Part shown: piece after piece, positions 33,867 through 41,812 of the stretch
Numbering within the stretch: the first letter of the stretch is position 1
Layout of the letters: each line of letters opens with the position of its first letter
Assembly (NCBI RefSeq): GCF_017652985.1
Contig: NZ_JAGGDJ010000038.1
Span: 1 to 56,091 of the forward strand
Length of the DNA: 56,091 bases
Direction: 5' to 3'
Source: Paenibacillus artemisiicola
Lineage (GTDB): Bacteria; Bacillota; Bacilli; Paenibacillales; Paenibacillaceae
Notes under the pieces: model-generated
What the model saw: the letters and a program-made list of their open reading frames with translations, nothing else
Database searches by the model: none
What the model was told of the DNA's origin: nothing
Position numbers and translations under genes: made by a program

Positions 33867-34652
33867 CTAATTGGACGGGCACCAGCCGGGCGGGCCCGAG
33901 CAGATCGCGGCCGCGAAGCCCGGCGCGTCCTTGGCCAAATCCCCGAAATAGCTGCCGATGACGTGATTCCCTCCGACCGAGCCGTTCCGGAAGCTGCGCT
34001 TGACGTCCTCTTTGACGTGCATGTAATAGTACGTTTTGTCCGTCTTGGGGGAGGTGTAGACAAGCGGCGGCAGATGCGGCACGACGTCGAATTCGTTCTC
34101 GATGCGGAAGGAGACCGGCACGGCCGCGTTGTAGCTGCGGGCGAAGGCGGGGTCCCCGACGCGCGGCGAGCCGAACGTGTAGACGACCAGGTTCGCGGGC
34201 TTCCGGTTCAGGGCGATGTCGAGGGCCGCCAGCGTGCCGAGCGCGCCGCCGAGGCTGTGGCCGGTGACGAACACGGGCTTGCCGGGCGTCGTATCGCTCA
34301 GCAGGCGGAACATCGCGTCGCGGGCGGACATGTAGACGTCGTTGAAGCCGCGGTGCGCGAGGCAGCCTTTCCCCGCCGGCTTGAAGGCGACCTGCTGCGC
34401 GATCATGTCCGTGATCCAGTCCGTCGGCGAGATCGTGCCGCGAAAGGCGACGATGACGCCGCGGTCGGATTCCAGGACGAAGCCGAACAGCTCTTCCTTG
34501 CCCGCGTAGGACGAAGCCCCGATCGGGCCGATCAGCCGGTACGTATCCGGCATCAGGAACAAGCCGCCGTTGTCGTACTGCACATAGGTTTGACCGCAGA
34601 TGGCGGCCAGGAATATCGCCGTTCTCAGGTCCGCCGAGCTGCCGTTGCTCAT
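33867..34652 (-). CDS. Lipase, class 3 (alpha/beta hydrolase)
   Basis: A 261-residue esterase or lipase of the Lipase_3 family. The nucleophile elbow is GHSLGG with Ser133, the acid is Asp189 in NEFDVVPHLPP, and the base is His230 in GGNHVIGSYF. The oxyanion region reads VIVAFRGTISPTDWI. No signal peptide is seen, so it is cytoplasmic or leaves by another route; many Paenibacillus relatives are similar. AAGGGGGAG precedes the ATG. It is convergent with the YjbR gene. Confidence 0.9.
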   Translation of the reverse strand: MSNGSSADLRTAIFLAAICGQTYVQYDNGGLFLMPDTYRLIGPIGASSYAGKEELFGFVLESDRGVIVAFRGTISPTDWITDMIAQQVAFKPAGKGCLAHRGFNDVYMSARDAMFRLLSDTTPGKPVFVTGHSLGGALGTLAALDIALNRKPANLVVYTFGSPRVGDPAFARSYNAAVPVSFRIENEFDVVPHLPPLVYTSPKTDKTYYYMHVKEDVKRSFRNGSVGGNHVIGSYFGDLAKDAPGFAAAICSGPPGWCPSN

Positions 34653-34840
34653 GAGGGCTCCCCCTTTCCTTGTTCCATTGTATGAGGCGCTGGGCCGGCG
34701 TGCTTTAGGCGTTCGCCCCTTCGTAGGCGAATTCCCGTTTCAAGGCCGGGGAATGGGGGTAATGAAGAAGAACGTCTGGCGAGGTACGGCAGGAACGAAG
34801 CAGGCACGGAAATTCATAGAGTGGGAGCAGTGCGGAAGTC

Positions 34841-36058
34841 ATGAACAAATCGACGGCACGGGACGGCGGCGCAAGGCGGTGGAACATGCGCATCGCCGTC
34901 GTGGACGACAATCCGATGAACATCACGGTAGTCAAGGAAATCCTGAAGCGGGCGGGCTATTCCGATCTTCGGACGGCGGCGAGCGGAATGGAGCTGTTCG
35001 GCATGCTCGGCTTGGACGCGAGAGGCCAGGAACCCGCGGACAAGCCGGGGGACGACAACCACGGGATCGATTTGATTTTGCTCGATCTCATGATGCCCGG
35101 CGTGGACGGGATCGCGGTATGCGCGCGCATCCAGGAGTCGCCGCGGTTAAAGGACATTCCGATCATCATGGTGACGGCGATCGGCGATTCCAAGAAGCTG
35201 GCGGAGGCCCTCGACGCCGGCGCGATCGACTACGTGACGAAGCCGATCAACCGGATCGAGCTGCTGGCGCGCATTCGCGTCGCGCTGCGCTTGAAGGAAG
35301 AGAAGGACTGGCACCGGGAGCGCGACCGCCGGGTCAGAGAAGAGCTGCAGCTGGCGCGGGAGGTGCAGTTCGCGGCGCTGCCGCAGCCGGTGGACGACGA
35401 AGGCATGGCGATCGATGCGATCTATCGGCCATCGGAGGAGCTCTCCGGCGACCTGTACGCGTGGCACCGGATCGACGACAACCGGTACGGCATCGCCGTC
35501 ATCGACGCGATGGGCCACGGGATCAGCTCGTCGCTCGCGAGCATGTTCATCGCGTCCGTCCTGAAGGAAGCGATGACGAAGCAGGTGGAGCCGAAGCGGG
35601 TCGTGCGGGAGCTGAACCGTCGGTCCCAGCAGCTGCAGTTCGCCGACCAGCTGATCCAGTATTATTTTACGGGGCTGTACATGGTCGTGGACTTGAACAA
35701 AGGCGTGCTGGAGTACGTCAACGCGGGCCATCCCCCGGGGCTGGTCGTTCGGGCGGACGGCAGCATCGAGCATTTCGAGCTGGGCGGGGCGGCGATCGGC
35801 CTGTTCGACGAGATCGCGACGGAGAAATACGCGCTGGACATCCGGCCCGGCGACCGGATCATGCTGTTTACGGACGGGATGTACGATCTGGTGGGCAGCG
35901 ATTACGCGGAGGACCGCGAGGCGAGCTTGACGGAGCTGCTGCGGCCGTTCGGCGGCGGAACGCCGGTCAAGGCGCTGGAGGAGGCGCTGTTCGGCGGCGA
36001 GGACCGGAACGGGCTGACATCCGACGACCGTTGTCTGGTGATCGTGGATATTAAATAG
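34841..36058 (+). CDS. Response regulator with PP2C-type (SpoIIE/RsbU) phosphatase output
   Basis: A 405-residue signalling protein. The receiver domain spans residues 16-150, with the acidic pair Asp22-Asp23, phosphoacceptor Asp82 (LLDLMMPGVDG), Thr112 and Lys134. An extra loop of about 18 residues (about 58-75) lies before the Asp82 strand. A short coiled-coil linker leads to a PP2C domain (about 175-405) with metal ligands in LSGDLYAWH and VIDAMGHGISSS. Such proteins dephosphorylate RsbV-type anti-anti-sigma factors, so with the sigma-B operon 1.6 kb downstream it may feed that pathway. No partner kinase is adjacent. An internal ATG (residue 16) is an alternative start. Confidence 0.87.
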   Translation: MNKSTARDGGARRWNMRIAVVDDNPMNITVVKEILKRAGYSDLRTAASGMELFGMLGLDARGQEPADKPGDDNHGIDLILLDLMMPGVDGIAVCARIQESPRLKDIPIIMVTAIGDSKKLAEALDAGAIDYVTKPINRIELLARIRVALRLKEEKDWHRERDRRVREELQLAREVQFAALPQPVDDEGMAIDAIYRPSEELSGDLYAWHRIDDNRYGIAVIDAMGHGISSSLASMFIASVLKEAMTKQVEPKRVVRELNRRSQQLQFADQLIQYYFTGLYMVVDLNKGVLEYVNAGHPPGLVVRADGSIEHFELGGAAIGLFDEIATEKYALDIRPGDRIMLFTDGMYDLVGSDYAEDREASLTELLRPFGGGTPVKALEEALFGGEDRNGLTSDDRCLVIVDIK

Positions 36059-36114
36059 ACGATCGATACGAACGTCTAGCCTAAGACAGCAGAATGTCCG
36101 ATAAATGCTCTTAC

Positions 36115-36153
36115 GCGCCCGAAACCGTCTCGTCGACGAGAGATTTCGGGCGC
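36115..36153 (+). terminator. Hairpin after the phosphatase gene
   Basis: GCGCCCGAAA pairs perfectly with TTTCGGGCGC, with an inner CTC/GAG stem. There is no clear T run on the plus strand. Confidence 0.5.
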
Positions 36154-36159
36154 ATACGC

Positions 36160-36217
36160 AAAAAAGGGAGCTCCCCGGCCCGATCCGCTTGCGGACGGCC
36201 TTGGGGCAGCTCCCTTT
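36160..36217 (-). terminator. Terminator of corA
   Basis: On the minus strand AAAGGGAGCT pairs with AGCTCCCTTT across a GC-rich inner part, followed by a run of T. Confidence 0.7.
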
Positions 36218-36268
36218 GTCATGTCGATTTCGGATTCCGGCTGTCGCGCGGCCGGCAGCGCGGCGTCG

Positions 36269-37465
36269 CTAACGGCTCGATCGCGACGGCAGCGGCGGCG
36301 GATCCTCGCCGCCCCCGTCCCGCGTCGTCACCGTCGTCTTCGTCCGGGCTTGCGATCGGCTGCGGCGCGGCAGCAGCGGGATGTCCTCGCCGTCCGCCCG
36401 CTCGATCCGGTCGGCCTCCGAAGGCTCGAGCCGCGACGAGCTGACGATGTCTCCTTGCGAGCGGCCGTTCAGCAGATCGCCCGTCCAGCCTTTGCGCCAC
36501 AGCCACCAATAGATCAGCAGCGTGGTGACGACGATGACGCCGCTGACGGTGATGAAGCCCCAACGCTCCTTGGCCCACGGGATGTCGTCGAAATTCATCC
36601 CCCAGACGGCGCCGATGACCGTGGCGGGCATGAACAAGGCGGTGAAGATCGTGAGCGTCTTCATGATGTCGTTGCCCCGGAAGTTCGAGATGGCGTCGTC
36701 CATCATGAGCAGCGTGTCGATCTCCATCGCGTAATGGCTGAGCAGGTTCTGCACCCGGTCCATCCGAAGCTCCATCCGCTTGAACTCCTCCTGATTCGTC
36801 AGCTCTTCCATGAACGCTTCCTTGGCGGCGCCTTGAATCTCTTTCATCGGAATGAACAGGTGGCTCCAGTGCAGCAGCTCGTAGCGGCGCTCGAAGATGA
36901 CGTTCATCAGCCCCGTCTTGTTATGGCGGCTCATCCGGAGCTCCAGCTCGCCGAGCCGCGTCTCGAACCGGTCGAGACCGGCGTGAAACGTCTCCAGGAT
37001 GCTGCCGAGCATGACGAACAGCGCTTCCGGGGCCGTCTGGCAGCGGTGCAGCTTCTCGCTCCACGGTTCGAGCTGCAGCCGCAGGGACAGGCGCATGTCG
37101 GACTGGTACGTGACCAGCTTGTTGCGCGTGACCCGGAAGTGGAGGGGCTGGATATCGTCCTCGTCCTCCGATGCCTGGAACATGAGCGTGCCCTGCAGGA
37201 CGGGCTCGCCCCCCGGCAGCTCGGATACCGATATTTGATTGTGCTCGCAGCCTTCCGCGTCCTGCAGCCAGGCGGCGTATTCCGGGTGCGCCTGCCGGAC
37301 GTCCAGCTCGGCTTCGTCCCGGAAAGCTTCGCGATCTTCCCGCTGCGCGCCGTCATGCCGGGCGCCGTCTTTCTTCCTGCGGCTCAGACCGGAGACGGCC
37401 GGTCGTTTGGCGTGCAGCATGTGCCATTCCCATTCCGATGGAAATTGCAGCAACCGATGCATCAT
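36269..37465 (-). CDS. corA: CorA-like divalent cation transporter
   Basis: A magnesium-channel-type protein of 398 residues. The N-terminal 260 residues form the cytoplasmic domain with long helices. The two C-terminal membrane segments carry the selectivity motif GMN (IGAVWGMNFDDIPW, near residue 290) and VIVVTTLLIYWWLW. After the second helix there is a tail of about 65 residues, rich in Arg, Ser and Pro, that ordinary CorA proteins lack. AGGAGG lies 8 bases before the ATG. It is followed by its own terminator. Confidence 0.88.
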   Translation of the reverse strand: MMHRLLQFPSEWEWHMLHAKRPAVSGLSRRKKDGARHDGAQREDREAFRDEAELDVRQAHPEYAAWLQDAEGCEHNQISVSELPGGEPVLQGTLMFQASEDEDDIQPLHFRVTRNKLVTYQSDMRLSLRLQLEPWSEKLHRCQTAPEALFVMLGSILETFHAGLDRFETRLGELELRMSRHNKTGLMNVIFERRYELLHWSHLFIPMKEIQGAAKEAFMEELTNQEEFKRMELRMDRVQNLLSHYAMEIDTLLMMDDAISNFRGNDIMKTLTIFTALFMPATVIGAVWGMNFDDIPWAKERWGFITVSGVIVVTTLLIYWWLWRKGWTGDLLNGRSQGDIVSSSRLEPSEADRIERADGEDIPLLPRRSRSQARTKTTVTTRDGGGEDPPPLPSRSSR

Positions 37466-37597
37466 GGTCGGGGCCTCCTGCTTGTCCGTACGTGCTCGAT
37501 ACGATTAGTTCCATCATAACGCGAATTCGCCGGGAAGCACAACTCGCCCGCGGCAAAATGCGCCCTTCGGCCGCCTTGGGCACCTTCGCCCGACACG

Positions 37598-37641
37598 AAA
37601 AGAAGCACGCCCGTTCCCGGCGTTGCCGGGGCGGCGTGCTT
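37598..37641 (-). terminator. Terminator of the sigma-B operon
   Basis: On the minus strand AAGCACGCC pairs with GGCGTGCTT around a GC-rich loop and is followed by CTTTTC. Confidence 0.75.
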
Positions 37642-37657
37642 CGGAGGCGTTCGGCGC

Positions 37658-38428
37658 TCAGTCCTCGGGCTGCTCGCTCAGCAGCACCTTCAGCTTGTCG
37701 ATGGCGCGCCGCTGAATGCGGGAGATGCTCATCTGCGAGATGCCGAGCTGATCCGCGATATGGCGCTGCGGCAGTCCCTCGGAGTAGGCGAGCATGAGCA
37801 CCTGCTGCTCCTGGGGCTTGAGCTGGGTCATGGCGGCCTGCAGATCGAGCCGCCGGTCGACGTCCTCGAAGTCGTCGCCCGGCGAGCCGAGGAGATCGCC
37901 GAGAGACGTCGCGTTGTCTTCCTCGGAGATCGGCGTATCCAGCGACACGTAGTGGTACAGGTCGCGTCCCGCGAGGATCTCCGTCGTTTCCTCGACGGAG
38001 AGGGCCATCTGCGCGGCGATTTCCTCGACCTTCGGCGAGCGCTCCAGCTTCACGGTCAGCTCGTCGATGGCCTGCTGAACGGCGATGCCCTTCTCCTTGA
38101 TCCGGCGCGGCACCTGGACGTACCAGGACTTGTCGCGCAAATAGTTTTTCATGTGGCCGATAATGCTCTTCATGGCATAGGGCTCGAATTGCACGCCGAG
38201 CGAACTGTCGAATTGGCTGAACAGGCGCAGCAGCGCGATTTGGCCCACTTGCATGAGATCCTCGTACAGATCGGGACGGTTGCGGGAGATTTTACCGGCT
38301 GCCATCCGTACCATGGGCTCATAATGCTCGATCAGCTGTTCTGCGATTTCATTGGAGGGACTGTCCTGATAAGCGATAATGAGCTCGGCGCCGGTGACGG
38401 TCGGTTGCTTGGCCGGCTGCGGGCTCAT
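37658..38428 (-). CDS. sigB: RNA polymerase sigma factor SigB
   Basis: General-stress sigma factor of the SigB/SigF/SigG group, 256 residues. Region 2 reads LYEDLMQVGQIALLRLFSQF, region 3 follows RSPKVEEIAAQMALSVEET, and the region 4 HTH is LPQRHIADQLGISQMSISRI. ATG 38428 overlaps the rsbW stop as TGATG, so the two are translationally coupled; a GTG at 38431 is also in frame. It is the last gene of rsbV-rsbW-sigB. No rsbR/S/T/U/X genes flank it, so the signalling input is simpler than in Bacillus subtilis or lies elsewhere. Confidence 0.93.
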   Translation of the reverse strand: MSPQPAKQPTVTGAELIIAYQDSPSNEIAEQLIEHYEPMVRMAAGKISRNRPDLYEDLMQVGQIALLRLFSQFDSSLGVQFEPYAMKSIIGHMKNYLRDKSWYVQVPRRIKEKGIAVQQAIDELTVKLERSPKVEEIAAQMALSVEETTEILAGRDLYHYVSLDTPISEEDNATSLGDLLGSPGDDFEDVDRRLDLQAAMTQLKPQEQQVLMLAYSEGLPQRHIADQLGISQMSISRIQRRAIDKLKVLLSEQPED

Positions 38429-38904
38429 CACAGCTCACCGCTCTTGACTAATCGCTTGGTCAGTACCACTTCCGTTCCCCGGTTGCTGTTCACTTCGACG
38501 TCGTCCATCAGCGCTTGCATCAAATACAGTCCCAATCCTCCGGCTTGCAGTTCGTCGATCGATTTGCCGTTCACCGGCTGCGCCCGGCGCGCCGCGGCGG
38601 CCGCGTCGAAGCTCCGTCCGTCGTCCTTCACGACGATCGACAGGGCGTCGTCGCGCTTCACGAGCCTGACCTCGATCCGCGGCGCCGGCATCGGCGCCTG
38701 CGCCGCCTCGCCCGAGCTCAGGTCGCCGTACGCATACAACACCGCGTTGTTGCAGGCCTCCGAGACGGCGACCTTCATATCTTCGATTTCCTCGTAGGAG
38801 AATCCCATTTTGACCGCCAGCCCGTACAGGGTCAGCCGCACCAAGTCGATATATTCCGCAGATGCGGGCACCTGCAATGTGATTACTTCTTCCTTTACGT
38901 TCAT
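38428..38904 (-). CDS. rsbW: Anti-sigma-B factor, serine kinase RsbW
   Basis: Holds SigB inactive and phosphorylates RsbV. The 158 residues form a GHKL ATPase: N-box EACNNAVLYAY with the magnesium-binding Asn, G1-box VKDDGRSFD, and G2-box GGLGLYLMQALMD. The N-terminus (VPASAEYIDLVRLTLYGLA) matches RsbW. A short extra loop (SSGEAAQAPMPAP) lies after the N-box. It follows rsbV by 42 bases and touches sigB. Confidence 0.93.
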   Translation of the reverse strand: MNVKEEVITLQVPASAEYIDLVRLTLYGLAVKMGFSYEEIEDMKVAVSEACNNAVLYAYGDLSSGEAAQAPMPAPRIEVRLVKRDDALSIVVKDDGRSFDAAAAARRAQPVNGKSIDELQAGGLGLYLMQALMDDVEVNSNRGTEVVLTKRLVKSGEL

Positions 38905-38946
38905 CTTGGTCTCTGTCCTTTCTGCGGTTCGCCTCCGATCGGCGAA

Positions 38947-39270
38947 TTAGGCTTGTTTGAGAAGGAACGGCGTGATGCCGGTCATGTCGAACAGCTTGCG
39001 GATATGCGGCGGGACGGCCTCGACGGCAAACGGCGCGTCTTTCGCGTGGCGCGCCTTCAGGACGGAGACCAGAATGCCGATCCCGGTGCTGTCGACGTAG
39101 CGCAGCTCGCGCAGATTGAGCACGAGCTCGCGGTCGTCCAGCTCGATCAGCGGCGACATGACGGCTCTCATTTGCACGGCGGATTCCAGATCGAGCTCCC
39201 CGCCGATATAGACGGTACACTTGCCTGTTTGGTTTTCGGTTCGAACGAATAGTTTATCGTTTTGCTTCAT
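38947..39270 (-). CDS. rsbV: Anti-anti-sigma factor RsbV (STAS domain)
   Basis: Releases SigB by binding RsbW when unphosphorylated; 107 residues from ATG 39270. The STAS core is CTVYIGGELDLESAVQMRAV and LRYVDSTGIGILVSVLKA, where the Ser of DSTGIG is the site RsbW phosphorylates. AGGAG lies 10 bases before ATG 39270; an upstream in-frame ATG at 39291 behind GAGAGG is possible. It is the first gene of the operon, behind a sigma-B-type promoter. Confidence 0.92.
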   Translation of the reverse strand: MKQNDKLFVRTENQTGKCTVYIGGELDLESAVQMRAVMSPLIELDDRELVLNLRELRYVDSTGIGILVSVLKARHAKDAPFAVEAVPPHIRKLFDMTGITPFLLKQA

Positions 39271-39316
39271 CGTCACGACGCTCCTGTACATGGATTTGCC
39301 TCTCATTAAGGGATGA

Positions 39317-39342
39317 TTACCCTCGCGGACCGGGACTGAAAC
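39317..39342 (-). promoter_or_regulatory. Sigma-B-type promoter of rsbV-rsbW-sigB
   Basis: On the minus strand GTTTCA (39342-39337), 14 bases, then GGGTAA (39322-39317). The consensus is GTTTAA with 13-15 bases to GGGTAT, so each box has one mismatch. This predicts positive autoregulation. Confidence 0.75.
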
Positions 39343-39380
39343 AAACCGCGGGCCGGTTAGAAATATGTTCTAGTTTAACC

Positions 39381-39406
39381 GATTGAATCCTTCGCAAACA
39401 GGGTAT
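39381..39406 (+). promoter_or_regulatory. Sigma-B-type promoter of the YflT-domain gene
   Basis: GATTGA (39381-39386), 14 bases, then a perfect GGGTAT (39401-39406), 36 bases before ATG 39442. The -35 box matches GTTTAA at 4 of 6 positions. A perfect GTTTAA also lies at 39373 but with a 22-base gap. GGGTAT recurs on the opposite strand at 39414-39419, making an inverted repeat. Confidence 0.65.
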
Positions 39407-39441
39407 ACCAAGCATACCCGACAAATATGGAGGCGATGGAC

Positions 39442-39975
39442 ATGAGCTACAAAATCGCGATTTACGATACGCACAACGACGCCATCCGCGCCATTCAGGC
39501 GCTGGAGCAGGCGGGCTTCGTCAAGACGGACCTGACGGTCATCGCGAAGAACCGGGAGGATACGCGCCGGATCGAAAACGAGACGGACGTCGACGCGGAC
39601 GAGCTGCAGGACCTGACGGACGCGCGGCTCGCGGCGGATCAGCACGGCCTTGACGATCCGCGGGTCGTGGTCCCGATCGCGGCTTCGCCGGGACTTACCA
39701 TGACGGGCCCGTTCACGGGCGGCATGGCGTACCCGGGCAATTCGTTCGTGGCGGCCGCCGCGTTCCTGGACGACGACGACAGCATGGACAGCGCGCTGCA
39801 CGATCTCGGCGTGCCGGGCGGCGACGTGGAGGCGTGCCGGGAGGCGATCGCGCGCGGCGGGATCATCGTCGCTGCCGAGACCGGCAGCGACGCGTCGAAC
39901 GGCGGGCCGGACATGACCCGCGGCGGTGAGGCGGAGGCGCTCTTCCGCAGCACCGGCGCGACGCGGATTTTGTAA
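39442..39975 (+). CDS. General stress protein 17M-like, YflT domain
   Basis: A 177-residue protein. The YflT-type start is KIAIYDTHNDAIRAIQALEQ AGF with LTVIAKNRED, and a Gly/Ala-rich middle (GLTMTGPFTGGMAYPGNSF) follows. Members of the family belong to the sigma-B general stress regulon in Bacillus. ATG 39442 fits GGAGG 8 bases upstream; ATGs at 39427 and 39436 are worse placed. The sigma-B-like promoter just upstream and the divergent sigB operon both support stress control. Biochemical function is unknown. Confidence 0.82.
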   Translation: MSYKIAIYDTHNDAIRAIQALEQAGFVKTDLTVIAKNREDTRRIENETDVDADELQDLTDARLAADQHGLDDPRVVVPIAASPGLTMTGPFTGGMAYPGNSFVAAAAFLDDDDSMDSALHDLGVPGGDVEACREAIARGGIIVAAETGSDASNGGPDMTRGGEAEALFRSTGATRIL

Positions 39976-40168
39976 AATCGCGCAACCGGCCGCGAAATCA
40001 TACGGATCCGGTCGAACCCGGCCGTGCCCGCCGAAGCGCCGCGCTTCGGGGCACGGCCTCTTCGGCGTTCGGGGACCCCATTTACAACGGCGAAAACTCT
40101 CTGCTATGCTAGGGTGAAACTGTCCGAGCAGGACGGATTTTCCATTTTGGGGCCAAGAGGGAGAAGCC

Positions 40169-41227
40169 ATGATGAAATCGGTTACCGTGTACGACATCGC
40201 CAAAGAAGCCAACGTATCCGTCGCGACGGTTTCGCGCGTGCTGAACAACACCGCTCCCGTTAAAGCCTCCACCCGCCAGCGCATCCAGAACCTCATCGAC
40301 AAGTACCAGTTTCAGCCCAACGCCCTCGCCCGCAGCTTGATCAAGAAGGCCACCGGGATGATCGGCATCATCCTGCCCGACATCACGAATCCGTTCTTCC
40401 CCGAGGTGCTCGCGGGGCTCGAGCAGGAGGCGCGCCAGGCGGGCTACACGTTCTTCCTCTGCGACACCGGCTCCTCCAACCAGGACATCAAGGACCAGTA
40501 CCGGCGCGAGTCGCAGTACCTCGGCATCCTGACCGAGAAGCAGGTCGACGGCATCATCATGATCGGCGGGCGCATCGACCTGCATCACTGCGGCAAGGAG
40601 ATGGCCAAGGAAGTCGCCGAGATCAACAAGCGCGTGCCGATCGTCCTGATCAACGGCAACTTGCCGGGCGCGGCGTTCCACCGCGTCGTCGTCGACGAAA
40701 TCGCCGGCGCCGAGCGCGTGACGGAGCATCTTATCGGCCTCGGCCACCGCGACATCGCCTTCATCGGCGGCTATCCGCAGATGTCCAACACGGTGCGCCG
40801 GCTGGAGGGGTTCCGCACGGCGATGGAACGCGCGGGTCTGGCCGTGCGCGAGGAGTGGGTCAACCACGGCGGCTTCTCCGTGAACCGCGGCAAGGAGCTG
40901 ATGGGCCGGCTGCTTGATCGCGAAGGCCGGCGTCCGACCGCCGTCGTCTGCGCGAACGATCTGGTCGGCATCGGCGCGATCAAAGCCGCGGTCAAGGCCG
41001 GGCTCGAGGTGCCGCGCGACGTGTCCGTCACCGGCGTCGACGACGTGCCGATGGCGGCGAATATCATTCCCGAGCTGACGACGCTGTCGCTCCGCTGCGT
41101 GGAGCTGGGCCGCACAGCAGCCCGCGTGCTGCATCAGCTGATCTCCAAATCCGACGGCGTCGAGCTGTTGACGACGCTTCAGCCGGAGCTTGTCGTGCGG
41201 GAGAGCACGGCGCCGCCGGCGAAATAG
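40169..41227 (+). CDS. LacI family transcriptional regulator
   Basis: Repressor of 352 residues. The N-terminal HTH and hinge are VTVYDIAKEANVSVATVSRV and ALARSLIKKATGMIG; the rest is a periplasmic-binding-protein-like sensor domain (ILPDITNPFFPEVLAGLEQE, CANDLVGIGAIKAA, VSVTGVDDVPMAANI). AAGAGGGAGAAGCC precedes the start; Met2 is an equal alternative. Three palindromes of one kind lie between it and the GH35 gene and are its likely operators. The inducer is probably a sugar released by the GH35 enzyme or taken up by the importer. Confidence 0.9.
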   Translation: MMKSVTVYDIAKEANVSVATVSRVLNNTAPVKASTRQRIQNLIDKYQFQPNALARSLIKKATGMIGIILPDITNPFFPEVLAGLEQEARQAGYTFFLCDTGSSNQDIKDQYRRESQYLGILTEKQVDGIIMIGGRIDLHHCGKEMAKEVAEINKRVPIVLINGNLPGAAFHRVVVDEIAGAERVTEHLIGLGHRDIAFIGGYPQMSNTVRRLEGFRTAMERAGLAVREEWVNHGGFSVNRGKELMGRLLDREGRRPTAVVCANDLVGIGAIKAAVKAGLEVPRDVSVTGVDDVPMAANIIPELTTLSLRCVELGRTAARVLHQLISKSDGVELLTTLQPELVVRESTAPPAK

Positions 41228-41254
41228 GGGCAGAAAATTTTTCTAACAGCCCCA

Positions 41255-41284
41255 TTGACAGCGCTATCATTTTGCGGGTAAACT
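41255..41284 (+). promoter_or_regulatory. Promoter upstream of the LacI operators
   Basis: A perfect -35 TTGACA (41255-41260), 18 bases, then TAAACT. A start near 41291 puts operator O1 at about +13 and leaves a leader of about 520 bases before the GH35 gene. Confidence 0.5.
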
Positions 41285-41303
41285 TCAAATCAAGGCAGCC
41301 CTG

Positions 41304-41319
41304 ATGAAAAGGGTTTCAT
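41304..41319 (+). promoter_or_regulatory. LacI-type operator O1
   Basis: ATGAAAAGGGTTTCAT: palindromic arms ATGAAA/TTTCAT with centre AGGG. Confidence 0.75.
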
Positions 41320-41331
41320 TTTTACCCCGGA

Positions 41332-41347
41332 ATGAAATGGGTTTCAC
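41332..41347 (+). promoter_or_regulatory. LacI-type operator O2
   Basis: ATGAAATGGGTTTCAC: the same site with one arm mismatch, starting 28 bases after O1. Confidence 0.75.
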
Positions 41348-41373
41348 TCACACCGGATAAAGGCTAGCCCGCA

Positions 41374-41493
41374 CCGCACTCCAAACGCAGCAGCGCATGA
41401 CCAAGATGCACCGCCGCACTCCAAACGCAGCAGCGCAAGATCAAGTTGCACCGCCGCACTCCAAACGCAGCAGCGCATGACCAAGATGCACTG
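41374..41493 (+). repeat. Three 40-bp tandem repeats in the GH35 leader
   Basis: Units start at 41374, 41414 and 41454, each beginning CCGCACTCCAAACGCAGCAG. The first and third units differ only at the end; the second has three substitutions near its 3' part. A period of 40 is not a multiple of three, and no coding frame is supported. The rest of the 585-base gap (41494-41756) shows no gene. Confidence 0.9.
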
Positions 41494-41756
41494 CTTCGGA
41501 CTCACCGCGTGATCATTGCCATCCATCGCAACGCCTGAATCGCTTCACGAACCGATATTCGCCTCATCGCAGCCATACCGCATCACCAGGCCATCCAACG
41601 CGGCCGTACGCAGTACGCCGCCGCAGCTTTCAATCGCATAGCCGCACGATTGCCGCCCGCAGCCGGCCGGCATCGATACACGCGCATTCCCGGAATGGAG
41701 AACGCAAGGCTTCTCGTCTACTCCCGCATGTCGCCGTGTATTTTTTTCCCCTGCTT

Positions 41757-41772
41757 ATGAAATGGGTTTCAT
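41757..41772 (+). promoter_or_regulatory. LacI-type operator O3
   Basis: ATGAAATGGGTTTCAT, a perfect-arm copy 40 bases before the GH35 start and 425-453 bases from O2 and O1, a distance that allows DNA looping. Confidence 0.8.
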
Positions 41773-41812
41773 AAACGCATGCCTATTAAGTTGAGCCTCG
41801 GGAGGATCCTGC

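Noticed and set aside
41374..41493. Three-unit repeat considered as a CRISPR array
   Set aside because: The 40-bp units are directly adjacent with no variable spacers, and no cas gene is present.
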